Source: Molanna angustata (Eukaryota; Arthropoda; Insecta; Trichoptera; Molannidae). From it: a DNA stretch of 64,000 nucleotides. Shown one piece after another: positions 34,485 through 48,200 of this stretch. The stretch is taken from the NCBI GenBank assembly GCA_963576475.1, contig OY754980.1, positions 25,140,986 through 25,204,985 of the forward strand, given 5' to 3'. Numbering within the stretch: position 1 is the stretch's first letter; the number at the start of each line of letters is the position of its first letter. The translations under genes were made by a program, and so were the position numbers. The notes under the pieces were generated by a model. The model was given only the letters and a program-made list of their open reading frames with translations. It had not been told where the DNA came from and made no database searches.

Positions 34485-36500
34485 AAAGGGGAGTGGGGTA
34501 GATATATAGTACGGAGTTAAGATTTTGCAGACGGAGAGGATGCCAGATGACTGGAACGTTGGTGTCATATATGCTCCTTACATAAAAAGGGAGATACCAT
34601 GAATTGTGACAACTATAGAGGCATCACTCTGTTAGACACAGCATACAAAGTCTTTGCTGGAACCTTGTTTGGAGACTTCTCCCATATGCTGAGAATATTG
34701 TGGAGCAATACCAAAATGGCTTCAGACCGAACAGATCTACCATTGATCAAATATTTTCTCTGAGGAAGAAGAAGAATATAATATTGAAACCTTGGATTGA
34801 AACACACCACATGTTCATCGACTTCAAGTCAGCATATGATAGCATCAAGAGGACCAAACTGTACGAGGCAATGACTGAACTGGATATCCCCAAAAAACTA
34901 ATAAGACTCACCAGGATGACAATGACAAAAACACAGTGCTTGATAAAAGTGCAAAATAGCAAATCAGAACCATTCCTGACATACAACGGTCCGAGACAGG
35001 GCGATGCACTGGCATGTCTGTTGTTCAACATTGCCCTAGAAAAATCCATTGGAGATTGAGGAGTAGAAACAACAGGAAGTATCTTTAGAAAATCTGCCCA
35101 GATACTATCCTACGCAGATGACCTGGATCTTGTGTCTAGAACTCTACCTCAATTAAAACAAGATCTCCTAAAACTAGAGACTGCTGCAAATGACATGGGA
35201 CTCGGGATAAATGCATCCAAAACCAAATACATGCTGGCAAGCAAGTCACAGGCAAACCACATACATCCACCATTAGACATGGGGTCACACCACATAGAAA
35301 GCGTCAATTCCTTCAAATACTTGCGTACTGAAATCACTCACAATAATAACTACAGTACCGAAATTAGGGCACGGCTATCAGCAGCGAAAATATGCTATTA
35401 TGGGCTGTATAAGCATCTGAGGTTAAAATTGCTCGGTAGAAAAACCAAAACAACCTTTTATAAAACGCTCCTCCGTCCAGTCATTGCATATGGTGCCGAA
35501 TGCTGCGTAATGACCAAAAGAGATGAAAACATACTTCCTCAGAAAGATATTTGGTCCTGTCAACGAAAATGGAGTGTGGAGGAAACGATTCAACCACAAA
35601 TTAGAGGCACTGTATAGCGAACCTAACATTGTACAGTTCATTAAAATAAGAAGACTGCAATGGTTGGGCCGTGTCCACAGGATAGTGATGATCGTACTCC
35701 CAACAAGGTTTTAAACACCGCACCAGACGGAAGAAGAAGCAGAGGCAGACCAAAAATGAGACAGCTGGACAATGTGGAGGCTGATATACGAGCACTGGGC
35801 CTTACCAACTGGAAGAGAACCTCAGAGTACAAGGAGGAATGGCGACGGATTCTGAAGGAGGCCAAGGCCCAGAAGGGGCTGTAGGGACAATGATGATGAT
35901 GATGAAGATTTTGCAATTTTTAAGGCTATTTTTTTTTTGCAGATTATCAACTAGCATCATGATTGTATTCTGAAAGTTTCATCACAATGCATCTGTGTGT
36001 ATGCTATGTACGGCGAGTTTATTTTACTTTATCGATTATAGACTAAAGTACTCATTCGATTCTTTTCAATCTTTGCAAATTTGTATATCTGATACTCACT
36101 TAGACCCCATTAGATTTTGAAGGATATCTGAATAGTGCTTCTCAATTTTTTTAACCATCAGATATTTCAAAGTGACCCCAAGCTCAGGAAACTTAAATTT
36201 GAAATTTTTATTTTCAAATTGGTAAAAAGGCACACCACTTTCATAAAATGGCATTGAAGAATTATCAAGTTTTCATAATAAAATATTTAAATAAAAAAAT
36301 AATTTAACACACTCATAGGTGGAGGAATAGCTGGACCTCAGCTTCACAGGAATAGCTTTCTCAAAAAAACAGATCTACAATCTAATATAAGAAGAAGAAA
36401 CTCATTTCATGAAAATGCTGAATATTTTCCATACAAAATTTGAATACTTTATAGAATGACTTGTTAGTGAGGAGTTTAGCGTTGGACATAACCCACTAAT
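34485..36500 (+). mobile_element. Hairpin-ended element family X, copy 1 (split by LINE)
   Basis: The host sequence outside the LINE matches 62820-63375 in inverse orientation: 'gattttgcaatttttaaggctatttt', 'gcagattatcaactag.atcatg', 'tctgaaagtttcatcacaatg', 'gttagtgaggagtttagcgttgg'. The left hairpin end is worn. There is no ORF. The element type is unknown. Confidence 0.65.
34530..35904 (+). mobile_element. 5'-truncated non-LTR retrotransposon with 11-bp target duplication
   Basis: The insertion is flanked by AAGATTTTGCA (34519-34529 and 35905-35915) and ends in (ATG)n. The broken ORF2 shows RT blocks NCDNYRGITLLDTAYKVF, YQNGFRPNRSTIDQIFSL, HHMFIDFKSAYDSIKR, RQGDALACLLFNIALEK and SYADDLDLVSR, and then a C-terminal tail GRRSRGRPKMRQL. 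Frameshifts and an in-frame stop separate these parts at about 34.7 and 35.06 kb, so it is inactive. It is a LINE with a restriction-like-endonuclease-free RT arrangement. I cannot fix the clade from sequence alone. Confidence 0.85.
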
Positions 36501-37329
36501 TTTATTATCAATTAAAAACTGCAGTTTTTGGTGTCAGAATATTATGGTAATATAAATTCAATATAAAAAGCACCATTCGTGAATCAAATAATCAGTAATC
36601 CTTACTTTAAGGATTATTAATAGACGAGTCGGTAAAAATAAGAATAAAATGAAAAGTATCTATCTTCTTCGTCTAGTAATGGACATGGCCTCCCCCTGGA
36701 ACCTCCACTAGCTCCCTATCCTGGGCAGACTGCATTCATCCATGGTGTTACTTAATTGTAGCCATCCCAAAAAGCCCCCAACATAACAGACCTTAGCTAT
36801 GTCCCTGCTTAACACATAATCTAAAGAGTGCATAAATATGGTGTGTATGTGTAAATCAGACCATATGTCCAATATTTTTATTAGTTAGTAGCACTTTATT
36901 GTTTGCTGAAATATCTACTGATATGAAATATAATTCCTTGCATAAAATTTTTCAGTATTCTAGTAAAATATTACATCTCAGTATGGCGTATGCCTAGTGA
37001 GCTATGCATAATAATTATGTACGTAAATCAATTTTATTTTCAAAAAAAAGTAGTAGGTTTATTACAAAGTTTAATGACATTGTGTAATTTCTCAAGTCAA
37101 TTTTTTATTCGTATTCTAATGTTATTTTCAGCTTTACAGATCTGTTTCTATCAAAAAATATTTTTTTACTTAAAAGCAATTCATATTGCATACTTTTAAT
37201 TCCATAAAGATAAAGATTCCAAGTAGTAAACTAATGAACAGTGATACTGAGCACAGAAGTTCAAAGGTCAACACTCAATTTGAGATGTAGCGCCATTGAA
37301 ATTTTTTTGTTATTTGAAAACTTCAAAGA
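36501..37329. other. Intergenic region between element X and Wdr92 3' end
   Basis: No exon is recognised. 36660-36730 ('cttcttcgtctagtaatgg' ..) may be another LINE end but is too short to call. Confidence 0.4.
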
Positions 37330-37520
37330 TCTATTAGCCAACCGTCGAAATATCTATTGGCGAGCTATTTTGTTTCTGTGCTGGGTTTGAGATCCTCAGC
37401 AGGGGAGAAATTTATTTTTCATGCAATTCTTCCTTCTCTGAATTTAGAAACACTAGTTAGTTGGAAAAAAATAGTAATAAAACTCGCTAATTGCACAGAG
37501 TAAAAGGTTATTATTATTAT
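37330..37520 (+). mobile_element. SINE family C, diverged copy
   Basis: It has GTTTCTGTGCTGGGTTTGAG, then 'cagcaggggagaaatttattt', 'actagttagttggaa' and 'ataaaactcgctaattgcac', ending in (ATT)n. The order matches the SINE-C copy at 63.5-63.7 kb. Confidence 0.6.
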
Positions 37521-37568
37521 TAAAGTTGAATTGAAGGAAATAAACTTACAATTGCATTCAAAACAAAA

Positions 37569-37574
37569 ATATTT
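37569..37574 (-). terminator. Candidate poly(A) signal of Wdr92
   Basis: AATAAA on the - strand lies about 80 nt after the stop codon of Wdr92. Confidence 0.5.
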
Positions 37575-37653
37575 ATTCAATCGATTTCAAGATAATTTAA
37601 TCTTTTAATTACTTCAATATTATAATATTTTAATCACAGAATTAACAGCCTAA

Positions 37654-40600
37654 TTAATATAAATTCAGTTTGGTAGTTATAATAACCCTCAAATACTGAT
37701 CAAATGAAGTACAAACAGCCAGTCCCTGTTTATCTGGTGACCAATCTAAGGAATTAATGGGTTGTGTTGATAAAGACATCTTTTGTAGTTTTATCACACT
37801 TCCAGCTATGCCTTGAGTTACTCCGTTGCTATCCGTTCTGTATCGTTGCTCAGGATATGAACTGAAAACAAAATATTTGACTGTTAAGCGGACAGTAAAT
37901 TTGATAAAAATCGAAATAAATATTCAAATCTGAATTTTAATATGATTTCAAGTTAATTAATTTGATGTATTTTGTTGCTATCCTGAAAATTGAATAAAAT
38001 AAAGGAAATTAAAATGACATAAGAACATCACTATATAATAAAATGGATATATATGTAGTTTAAAGTGACGGTTCTGGTGAACACATTTTCGTTTTTAATG
38101 ACTATAATCTTGATAAAAATTTGAATTCTTTTTAAAAATTTGTATTTTTTGCTTGGTTGGTATATGCCTAAACCGTTCCACTCCATGACTAAAAGGCTCA
38201 AGAAGTTTGCTGCCATCTGTAATGAGTCTCTATTCTTCAACAAATGACTTAAAAAAATATATATAAACACAAAAATGTTTTTTTTTGTGTACAAAATGAA
38301 ATAAATGACGTCGACAAACACATGATAATTATTTCCATACAATACACAAAATCACTAAAAAATTCTAAACATAGTGAAGTAATATTGTTACAACTCGTTT
38401 GATGTTAAATTATTGTTTTACGTACAATAAAAAATAAAAAGCATTCAAAAGGAACTTCAGGGGGACAGCATCGATACCTTGACGACCCAGGACAGAGTGT
38501 CCTGGCGGTTACGTACCAGGAGAGCCGACTCCCACTAAGATGGAAAAGGGCAAAGAAGAAGAAGTACAATAAAAATATATACATGGCTTAAGAACACTTT
38601 TTTTTTTCAAAAATATAAGTATATTTTTATTGGTTTTTTGGGGAATACATTCAAGATTTTTATCCTCTATAGAATTTGAAAAGATTTTATGGTGAAATTA
38701 AATAGCAACATTTACAAGTTATACAATAACATAATATAAAATAAAGCATGTAGCTTGTACATAACAGTACTTGCAATGAGCAGACTTCAGTAAATATTTT
38801 AATAAGAGGAAAACAATACATACTACTGCCAAAGTATAATGTGACCAGTTCCTGCTGATGTTGTAAACAAATCCCTGTTCTGAGGCAGATGACGACATAA
38901 CCACACAGTTCCATTTGTCACATCAGTTTGTACAACCTAAATTCATAATATTTATGTCAATCTTATAAAACATTATTTTATATTTCAAACTGCAAGACAA
39001 GCGGCATTAGTTTATAAACTAGTTGCATGTAACACATGAGATACAACTGTCGATAGCGTTGGTATGTATAGTTGAAGAATAAGTACCAAAATATAAATCC
39101 AAAATATTTAATATTTTAAGATATTTGGTTTTCTATACAACACACGTAGGTATATACATCAAGATAGGACAGTATGGAGGTCAGTCCTTTTTTCCTACCC
39201 AGAATATGAAAACAGCATGATGGTATGTATGTATGTTTCGAGATGAAGTATCAAACTATAAAGTCCTCTTAGATATTGTGTATAGGCGACTACCATACGA
39301 ATTGTATGAAGCGATGTCACTAAATTCAATTTTTATAAAAATTGTTAGAAAAATAAGATTTACTACTACAATGTTAATATTTTTTATAGAAAATTAAATT
39401 ATCTAGTGGGGTGTTTCGGCTTTTTTCGATATTTTTAAAAACTTACCTACCATTTACAACATACTCATTCTCCATTATAAAGGTAGGTTCTTAGTGAAAA
39501 ATTTAGTGTCAAGAGTAAGGCCGCAGATAAATTTATACATACATTATTTAATCAAACATAAATATTTTATGATGACAACACAAATTGTAAGTACATAATA
39601 TTTAATTTGATTTTGGATTTCTATGGGCCGGTATTACAGTCTCAGTTTAAGAGCTAAACTCAAGTTTTACAAAAATATAGCGTATTACAGTGTCCGTTTA
39701 GGCCTAATCTTCCCTCAAATACGTCACTAAAACGACAAATATTTAACTCAACATTTCTGGCGAATTAAGTACTTAACGGTGAGTCAACTGTCATTTGCTA
39801 GGCAACGCGTGTAGTTTCAGTATTCTATCACTAGAGGCGTTAGGCAACGAGTGTAGTTTCAGTGTTCTATCACTAGAGGCGTTAGTTGTATCGACGGTGG
39901 CGCCACACAACAAAACAAACTGACAGCCATATTGAAACGAACATAGGCATTTAAAAGCATTATTTTGGTGAAAAAAATTAAATTTACCATGTTGGATAAT
40001 AAAACAATCGTTCGTCCCGTTTTGTAGTTCGTATTATTTGAGGTTATTTAAAATTTGACAGATAATAACCACAGAAAAAGTAAAATATGTCTATAATTGA
40101 AGATTTAGTAACTGATATGTCATATTGCACTGTAATACGGAAATGGATTCAATCTCCCCTTAACATTAATCTTGAGTTTAACAAACTCAATGAGTTGAGG
40201 GTCGACTGTAATACCGGGCCACTGAGTTATAATATATAGTGAGGTTTAAATCAAATAAGATACATATGTGCATCAACATGAATTATTTGCTATTGTTTCC
40301 TCAGTAATATATAAGAACAACCATTCAATAAACAATAATTATGATATTGTATAAGGAACTTGTTAAATATATTTATTTACTAAATAAAACACAATGTTCC
40401 TTGGTCTTAACATTATCTTTTCAAATACTCGTTTTATTTTATCACCTGAGCAAACCCTTTCTTGGGATTTTGTGTTCTCGTATCAAATACATGGAATTTT
40501 CCTTCCAAAGTAGTAGCCACTAGTTTATTCATGGGAATATCCTTACGGTCGAATTCTAGACTACATACCTGAAAAAAAATCACAATGAAAGTCCTTAGCA

Positions 40601-43348
40601 TCATATATCTGATTTTAATAATATTCAATCTTTATTAGAAAAAAAAAGCTTTCATTATAAACTCACTCCATTTTTAAGATTACATTCCCATCGAACAGAC
40701 ATTGTTCTCAAATCAAACATTTTAACATCGCCATTGTCATATCCGGCACATACAATCCTTTCGGTGTCGTTATAGGAGTTACCAAATGCGACTGTCCAAC
40801 AATCTCTTCTGGTCTCACCTGGACATGGCTCCATATTGGCTACGGGTTTTTCTCTCTGTCGAGGGTCCCACACCTTAACTGTTCCTGATAAGCAATTGAT
40901 AATTAAAAAAATGTACATAACATATGAATATGTATAAACTAAATATATTGTAATTCATGTATTTTTGTATAATAAATGTCAGGTTGCCGGCACTGAAACT
41001 GAATATTATTAGGGGTATGAAATTGCCGTTATGTACATCGTTTTTATGTTTATTTTCAATTTAATTTAAGATCAATAACCTAGATTTTAAGCTTTCACTA
41101 ACATGAAAACTAATAGCTATAAAGCGCCCTTGAGGTGAGTTTTCACGAAAACGGCGTTATATAAATTATCCAACCATATATACTGAAATATTAAAACAAT
41201 TTTTTTATTACTAGTTGCATGTAACACATGAGATCCAACTGTCGATAGCGATAGTATGTATAGTTGAAGAATATGTACCAAACTATAAACCCATAGATAC
41301 AAATTATTGAATATTTTCAGATATTTTGTTTTCTATACAACATATGTAGGTATGTATGTCAAGATAGGATAGTATGGAGGAAGATCCTTTTTCCTACCCA
41401 GAATATGCAAATAGCATGATGGTATGTATGTTTGTTTGGAGTGGAAGTATCAAACTATTAAGTCTTCTTACATATTGTGTATAGGCGACTGCCATACAAA
41501 ATGTATGAAGCGATGTCGTCACTAAATTCAATTTTTAAAAAAATTGTTAAAAAAAAATTGAGATCTTCTACTACATTGCTGATATTTTTTATAGAAAATT
41601 AAATTATCTAGTTGGGGTGTTTCGGCTTTTTTCGATAATTGTAAAAGTTTTGGAAATATAGGCAGTTAAACTCATAAATTTATCATAAAAAAAATATTTT
41701 TCTTAATAAAAAATGTTTGAGTAACCCTGGAATTTTTTTGAAAAAACTAATTTGAGAGTTTGTATTTGTCTATGTTTGTACCAATTTTCAGCGTTCTAGC
41801 GTTTATGGTTTCTGAGATATATGGAAAAATAAAATAAAAATTCAAAAGTTGATAACCCCTGACTGAAACAAAAATTCAAAATTCCGAGTATAAAAGTTTT
41901 GTAGGCCTGTAACTGTTTATATATTCTGAAATTTTAGGCTCTGTTTATTGAGCGGATCAAAAGTTATAAGGGGGGGACGGACACACAGACACACACACAC
42001 ACAGACACACACACACACAGACACACACACACACAGACACACACACACACAGACACACGAAATGTTCTACTCCGAATTCTGAGTAAATCCGTGTACGGAA
42101 CATATATGCTGCGAAGCCTCTAAGTTGGTGTTTTTTGACTTCAAAGTTGGAAAAGCCGTGAAAAAAGTAGACCTCTCCATACAATTCTCGCGTATTCTGG
42201 CTTGATACATTGTCGATATGTTAAGAGAACAAAGTTCTCCTGAACAAATCGACAGTTGGAAAATATATTTTTTTAATCAAGATATTTTAACCAACTTTTG
42301 CTTTGCGGATTTTTAAGTAAAATGACACCTTGAAAATATTTCTGATATCCAATAAGTTAAAATATTTATTCCAACTGAGATAATAAATACCATCTCTACT
42401 TCCTGTTGCAATTTCAGGTGCTCCACAATTGATACTATTTCCGCCAATTCCATCTATAGAATTGATCATATCAGTGTGGTATTTTGCAGAATAGATTGGA
42501 TGTGATCTTTCCAGGTTCCTAAAATAATAGTAAGTACTTATAATAGAAATGTTACTTACTATCATAAGCTCAAAATTTTGTTTAATTTGAACATTTCAAC
42601 TGGCACAAAGGATTTCAGCAAAATTTTGCTTGATTATAATGAATATTTACAACTCGCATGACATCTTGCAAAGCCGCACATTTAATTCTATTTTTATTTT
42701 AATAAATATATTTTCATATAAGTGGTACTTTTGTCTCATAATTTATCAATACAGTTTCATACATCTAGCTATATTAGTTAAACTGAAGCACTGTAGATCT
42801 TTCTCGTTTTATTCATTAATTTATACAAGACTTTCCAAAGATCAAACATTTCAATAAATAAGCATAAGAGTATGTACCTCTTGTGCATTTTCAGCCAACA
42901 AATTTTATAAAAAAATACAACCTTCAGTGTTTTGACAGTTTATCATTACAGAAAAACAAAAGAATAAGTTAACAGATTTTGTCATTTAATAACGTCCTAC
43001 AAGGTTTTTTTTTTTGACTGCCCGACTGCATATGAATAAATGTAGAAAATAGTATAAATATTACCATATTTCTAGGTTTCCAAGAAAATCTCCAGTTGCC
43101 AAATTACGATCTTTGAGGTTAGTTGCTCCAAACGTAGAACATTTAAAAGCATTATGATTTTCCAACACTTTTATTTGTTTAGCATCTCCTGATTCGATTT
43201 CATATATTTCCAATTTCCCAGTTCCATTAGGTTTGGATCCGAGGACAATAAACTTGGCTGAACATGGAATCCATTTACAGTCAAACAATGAATAGTTTAA
43301 ACTCTTTTCTATGTGAATAATTATTTGGGGATTTTCTATTTTGTCCAT
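37654..43348 (-). CDS. Wdr92: WD repeat-containing protein 92 (dynein axonemal assembly factor 10, Monad), complete
   Basis: Six exons in transcript order are 43348-43065, 42518-42391, 40884-40667, 40568-40446, 38936-38827 and 37861-37654. All have AG/GT borders and compatible phases. They total 1071 nt, or 356 residues plus stop, essentially the usual length of the family (357 in human). The start is [20 protein letters not shown], aligned to the family N-terminus; an upstream in-frame Met at 43408 is likely UTR. WD40 propeller landmarks are [109 protein letters not shown] and SSLDW-like [12 protein letters not shown]. The family works with HSP90/R2TP to pre-assemble dynein arms in the cytoplasm, so in insects sperm and chordotonal cilia are expected users. 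No disabling change is seen. Introns carry Helitron-like copies 3 and 4. Confidence 0.96.
38455..38575 (+). pseudogene. LINE C-terminal tail fragment in Wdr92 intron
   Basis: It reads [20 protein letters not shown] followed by DSH and a (GAA)n-like end, similar to ORF2 ends '..DR..WR...R.aDp'. It is antisense to Wdr92. Confidence 0.5.
39019..39440 (-). mobile_element. Helitron-like element, copy 3 (truncated)
   Basis: Only the CTAG-terminal half remains (+ strand CTAGTTGCATGTAACACATG through 'gtgtttcggcttttttcgata'). The half with the TCCAACTGTCGAT start is missing. It lies in a Wdr92 intron. Confidence 0.65.
39625..40220. mobile_element. DNA transposon-like element with GG[GC]CCGGTATTACAGTC ends
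   Basis: The left GGGCCGGTATTACAGTC and the inverse of the right end GGCCCGGTATTACAGTC differ at one base. The motif 'cgtattacagtg' is repeated inside both ends, and 'taaactcaag' is inverted. I cannot read a clear target duplication, so the superfamily is open. There is a 42-bp direct duplication at 39801-39884. It lies in a Wdr92 intron. Confidence 0.65.
41211..42260 (-). mobile_element. Helitron-like element, copy 4 (subfamily 1)
   Basis: It is nearly the same as copy 1 from CTAGTTGCATG to the inverse of TCCAACTGTCGAT. The internal tract is expanded as (CACACAGACA)n at 41980-42058. The flanking base on the CTAG side is again T on the element strand. It is inserted in a Wdr92 intron. Confidence 0.7.
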
Positions 43349-44400
43349 TCTGATTAACAGAATTTCTTTGATTAAAATAAGTACATGTCCATACAATATA
43401 ATCTTCACAATAATTGATCAAACACATCGCAAATCTATAAAAATGCTATCATTTGTTTTTCTGTCAGATTCAGATTTCATAATGTTACCAGAAGAAAAAA
43501 TCTAAGATGTGTTACCAGTAATCAATAGATAAAAACCCTTGTAAAAACCATTGCCTACTGTAAGCTAGGCGTAGTACCTATTACATATTTGTAGTATTGT
43601 ACTTTTCGATGGCTCTTTCAAAATATGGTAATGACCATGAAGCTATAATACTAGTAATGACATTTCGATTAGCTGGTTTCGATCTCGTCCAGTGTCAAAT
43701 CTTTACTATTTAAAACATTATTTTTAAAGCAAAAATGTTTAGGATAAATATATATTTTAACTTATTGTGTCGACAAATTCGTGTTTTATGGTTGGTTTTT
43801 TATACAATAGGATACAAAAACAGCTAACAGTTGTTTGTGTATTTATTTATTAATATTTTGTATATAGGAAGACATAGTGTGATTTTTAAGCTTTAACTTT
43901 TGACATTATATATTAATTATTACCTAGGTGAATTCAAAATACTTATACATAATATTATCATTATAATCAAATGTTCAATACATATTTTGTGTAGATTTTT
44001 TATTTCATCATTCAAAAGATGATTTTTTGAATACTTAAACTTATTTATAAAACATTGAATAACCATAATACTTATGTAATTTAATTTTTCTCGTGTAATC
44101 AAATAACTACATAAGGTCTTTGCAAATAACAAACTTGAAAAACAAAAAAATAACTTTTAAATCTTTTGCTAATTTATTAGGTTTTTTTTTATTTATTTAT
44201 GATCATATAAACATATACATTATTTTAATATAAGATAGCCGCCTCACTAGAATAAATCTGTTCTGAAGCAGCCACCTGTACATTTGTGAAATTATTACAT
44301 TACAGTAAAAAACAAAACATTAGGAATACTTACATATATTATTTTAAATTAAAAAATACAGTTTTTAAAAGTGAAATAGGTACACACAATCTAAACGGAC
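43349..44400. other. Wdr92 upstream / Fer3 downstream intergenic region
   Basis: The Wdr92 5'UTR and promoter should lie just right of 43348. I see no TATA box or other clear core element. The rest is AT-rich without exons. Confidence 0.4.
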
Positions 44401-44404
44401 AACA

Positions 44405-44640
44405 AAAAATAATAAGTTAAGAAATTATTGTTGCAACGTTACTTTCATTTTGGGTTCTACCCACATCGAGTAGCCACTTGGTACCACGGGCTTTGAATTG
44501 AGTTAACCCTTTAAGGTGCGATGGCAGTTTATTATAAATTCGAGGTGCAGTAAATACAAAAAATCTTTGCCCAAATTTAGTATTCATTTTTGGCACCAAG
44601 TAGTTACCCGTTGTTTTACCTCTTGTGTTCTTCAAGATGG
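44405..44640 (-). pseudogene. LINE ORF2 C-terminal fragment (Jockey/CR1-like)
   Basis: The - strand frame reads KTTGNYLVPKMNTKFGQRFF, FTAPRIYNKLPSHLKGL and FKARGTKWLLD, the usual 'R....l.vp..rt..G.rsf...aP..wN.LP..l' LINE end. There is no RT upstream. Confidence 0.6.
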
Positions 44641-45288
44641 AGTATTTTTGAGGAGTTGTGAAGTTTTATGCGGTTAGTATGATTAGCATGATAAAAAATC
44701 CTTATCATAAATATAATGAAATGATTACGTGTGTGAATGATTGTAAAAAAAAAACTAACTATGTGCTGAGAGTACAAAGAATATTTAGTTTTTAATTATG
44801 TACATGTGATGTCTTTATTCAAGGAAACGTGGTGTAGCTAATTTGATAACATACGTACCTACACCTACAAAATGCTTTTATTTGTAAATAGTAGGTATTA
44901 TGAGAGCTATTCAGCATCTCGATACAAATTTCATTACCAGTGAGTAATTAAACTTGTAATACATGAAAAATAGTGGTATAAATTTCGCCTATTATGGAAG
45001 ATTTTGGTGTTTTGTTATCATCATATATATTTATTGGTGAAGGACCAATGCTATATTGCTTTCTATGGGTAGTAATCCATAAAAAGTCTATTTGAAGACA
45101 TCCAATAATTTGCAATTATACATTGATCTATCTCATGTTTCAGTGTTTGAATTTCCTTAACTAACAGAAAAAATATATTTATTGTAGGTACACTAAAAAA
45201 GCACAGGATATTCAGTTTCCAACTGTCCTTGGTATATATACATGCAAATATTATAACTGGGTTAACGATCAATCAATGTATGTTTGAG
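44641..45288. other. Fer3 3' flank
   Basis: An AATAAA on the - strand at 45177-45182, about 110 nt past the Fer3 stop, is a candidate poly(A) signal. Otherwise AT-rich with no exon. Confidence 0.4.
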
Positions 45289-48200
45289 TTAAGCACACCA
45301 CGAAAGCTCTGGTTCGAGGAAGTGTCTGGAGGATGGAACTGGTCGGGCAGCTCTGGCTGGTGGAGGTGCACCATGTAACAGTTCACACATGAAGCCGATG
45401 TATGTGATGGCTAAGCGTAGGGTCTCAATACGAGAAAGACGCTTTTCGTAGGCAAATGTCGGAACCTAGACAGTAAAAACAAATTAGTAAGTATTACAAT
45501 AATTAGATACATTGATACTTTTTAAAAATAAATCCATGATTTTAAGATAGCGCTTAGATACTTGTTATTATAACTTGGGCATGCACACACGATTGTAATC
45601 TTTAAGAAAGTTCATTATCATATAATAGTTAACAAAGTTTGCATTTGACCTGCCTACATTGCCTTTCCCAGCCCCTTAATAATTAGTATTAACTACATAT
45701 TATCTACTTTTTGACTGACTATCATTAAGCCGTCTTAAAGTTAAGACGTTTTGTGATATAAATACTTTTTTGTTTAAAAAAATGATATTCAAATTTTACT
45801 GAAAATATCCAAAAAAAATTATAGTTTTACACTTTTCTTGACTCGTTTTTTATTTTCAATTACTCCTTATAATAAATAGTGATATCGAACTCTAAATTTT
45901 TACTTAAAGCAATCGTATCAAATACTTAGAGTTAGGGAAGAATTGGGAGCTCAAAATCGATAGTCATCTATCTGGAGGTGGAAGAATATTATACGACTAG
46001 TTGCATGTAACACATGAGATCCAACTGTCGATGGCGATAGTATGCATAATCAAACAATACGTACCAAACTATAAACAACACAAATTAATAAATATTTGAA
46101 GATATTTTATTTTCTATATAAAACTTGTAGGTATGTTTGTCAGGATAGGATAGTATGGAGGTCAGTCTGTTTTTCCTACACAGAATATGAAAACAGTATT
46201 ATGGTATGTATGTATGTTTGGAGATTTAAGTATCAAACTATTAAGTCTTCTTACATATTGTGTATAGGCAACTACCATACAAATTGTATGAAGTGATGTC
46301 GTCACTAAATTCAATTTTTATAAAAATTGTTAAAAAAAATTGAGATGTGCTAATACATTGTTTATATTTTTTATATAAAATTAAATTATCTAGTTGGGGT
46401 GTTTCGGCTTTTTTCGATATTTAAAAAAAATGGAAATATAGGCAGTTAAACTCTAGCTTTTATGGTTTCTGAGATACATATATGGAAAAATAAAGTAAAA
46501 ATTCAAAAGTTGATAACCCCTGACTGAAACAAAAATTCACAATTCTGAGTATAAAAGTTTTGTAGGCCTATAACTCTTTATATATTCTGAAAATTTGGGC
46601 TCTGTAAATTGAGCGGATCAAAATTTATAAGGGGGGGGACACACAGACACACACACACACACACAAAACTCACATAAAATGTTCTACTCCGAATTCTGAG
46701 TAAATCCATGTATGGGAACATATATGCTGCGAGGCCTCTAGTTGGTGTTATTAGCATGCAAAAAGTCCACTACACCATACAAAATTTTCCTTCGTACACG
46801 CATCTTGGCTTAATAATGTCGATTCATTAAGAGAATTGAATTCTCATAGTCATGAACGAATCGACAGTTGGATAAACTATAGACAAAGAATTCTCAGTAA
46901 AGAATTATTGTGTATTATTAAATATACCATTATCAATATAATTTATTTCTCCTTATGTAATTGTTATAGGTGGGTAGATACGTACTTTTCTCCGTAATTT
47001 GTCGAACGCCTCATTCAAGTTGAACATCCGACGTCTTTCTCTGATGTTAGCAGCACGTCTCTGAGCTACAGAGGCGACTCTACGACGGGGCTTCTTGACA
47101 CCAGAACCTCCTCCTGGACCCCCTCCACCAGGTCTTCCCCCGCCACTTGAACGGCCCCCCAAACCGCCGCTGCCCCAAACTAAATAAAATAATAATATGC
47201 ATTTTTCACTGAAAATAATAATAACATGTAAAAAAAAGTTTTTTTAAGTGTCTTTGTAACAAATCGAATCGAATATTAAGAATATTTTGTTATACTTAAT
47301 TTAAATTGCATCTGTCATTGGCTATCTCACATTGTGTTGCGATAGTTTGAATAAAAACAATTGATATTATGTAATTATAGAGATAATCAACTATTAATTC
47401 CACCTCGGTACAGGCAAAGCCTAGTGAGGTGGATTTATAATTATATGTAAAATGATATTGTTAATTGTTATAAATAAATAAATAAATCTCAAAATTCATC
47501 CGTTTTTCGTGTTTGCATTAGATAAGCCACTGTTAGCAAAAAATAGTGGTATAATTTTCGCCAAACATCTTGAGCGAACTTCCGGTTGCGCAGAGCGCGA
47601 ATTTGTGTCTTTTTGCTTTGTTGGTTTACGTGCAAATCACCCCCCTTCTCAGCTAAAAGTTCAAGATGTTTGGCTACAACTTTAACAACATTTGAAATTA
47701 GAATAAACGGTGAAATTAAAACTTTTATGTTACATATTTGCAAAGTTTACATAATTTATCTCTACGTTAATTTACTTGTTGCACGTAACACATGAGATTC
47801 AACTGTCGATGGCGATAGTACCTATGTATAATTGAAGAACACGTACCAAACTAAAAACACTTGAACACAAATTAATACATATTTTAAGATATGTATGTCA
47901 GGATAGGATAGTATGGAGGTCAGTCTGTTTTTCACAAACCTCAAAGTATGCACTTTCTACATGATACCTGTTGAGAAATTTTAAGTAAAATGGCATTAAT
48001 TTACTATCAAGATGAGCATGTATGAGACAGTATATCAATGTTGATGAGGCAATGTATATGTGTCAAGATAGAAGAATGCGGTGTTCGGTTCTCACTGCCC
48101 AGGGCCGGATAAACGTGTTTTTGCGCCCGTAGAAATATATCTGAATCCGCCCCCCCCCCCAATTTTTTTGGAATTTTAAATATAGAACAATTAAAAATTA

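Noticed and set aside
35132..35617. Independent 161-aa gene
   Set aside because: It contains the RT thumb and C-terminal motifs of the adjacent LINE and is simply its frame-shifted continuation.
43349..43408. Extended Wdr92 N-terminus from the upstream in-frame Met
   Set aside because: The family N-terminus aligns to MDKIENPQ. The extra 20 residues are hydrophobic chance sequence, probably 5'UTR.
46953..47162. Fer3 translation start at the TTG/Met-like codon at 47162
   Set aside because: The reading frame continues upstream to a good acceptor at 47180/47179, and a phase-matching exon exists at 59056-59149. The frame also passes the donor at 46986 into intron.
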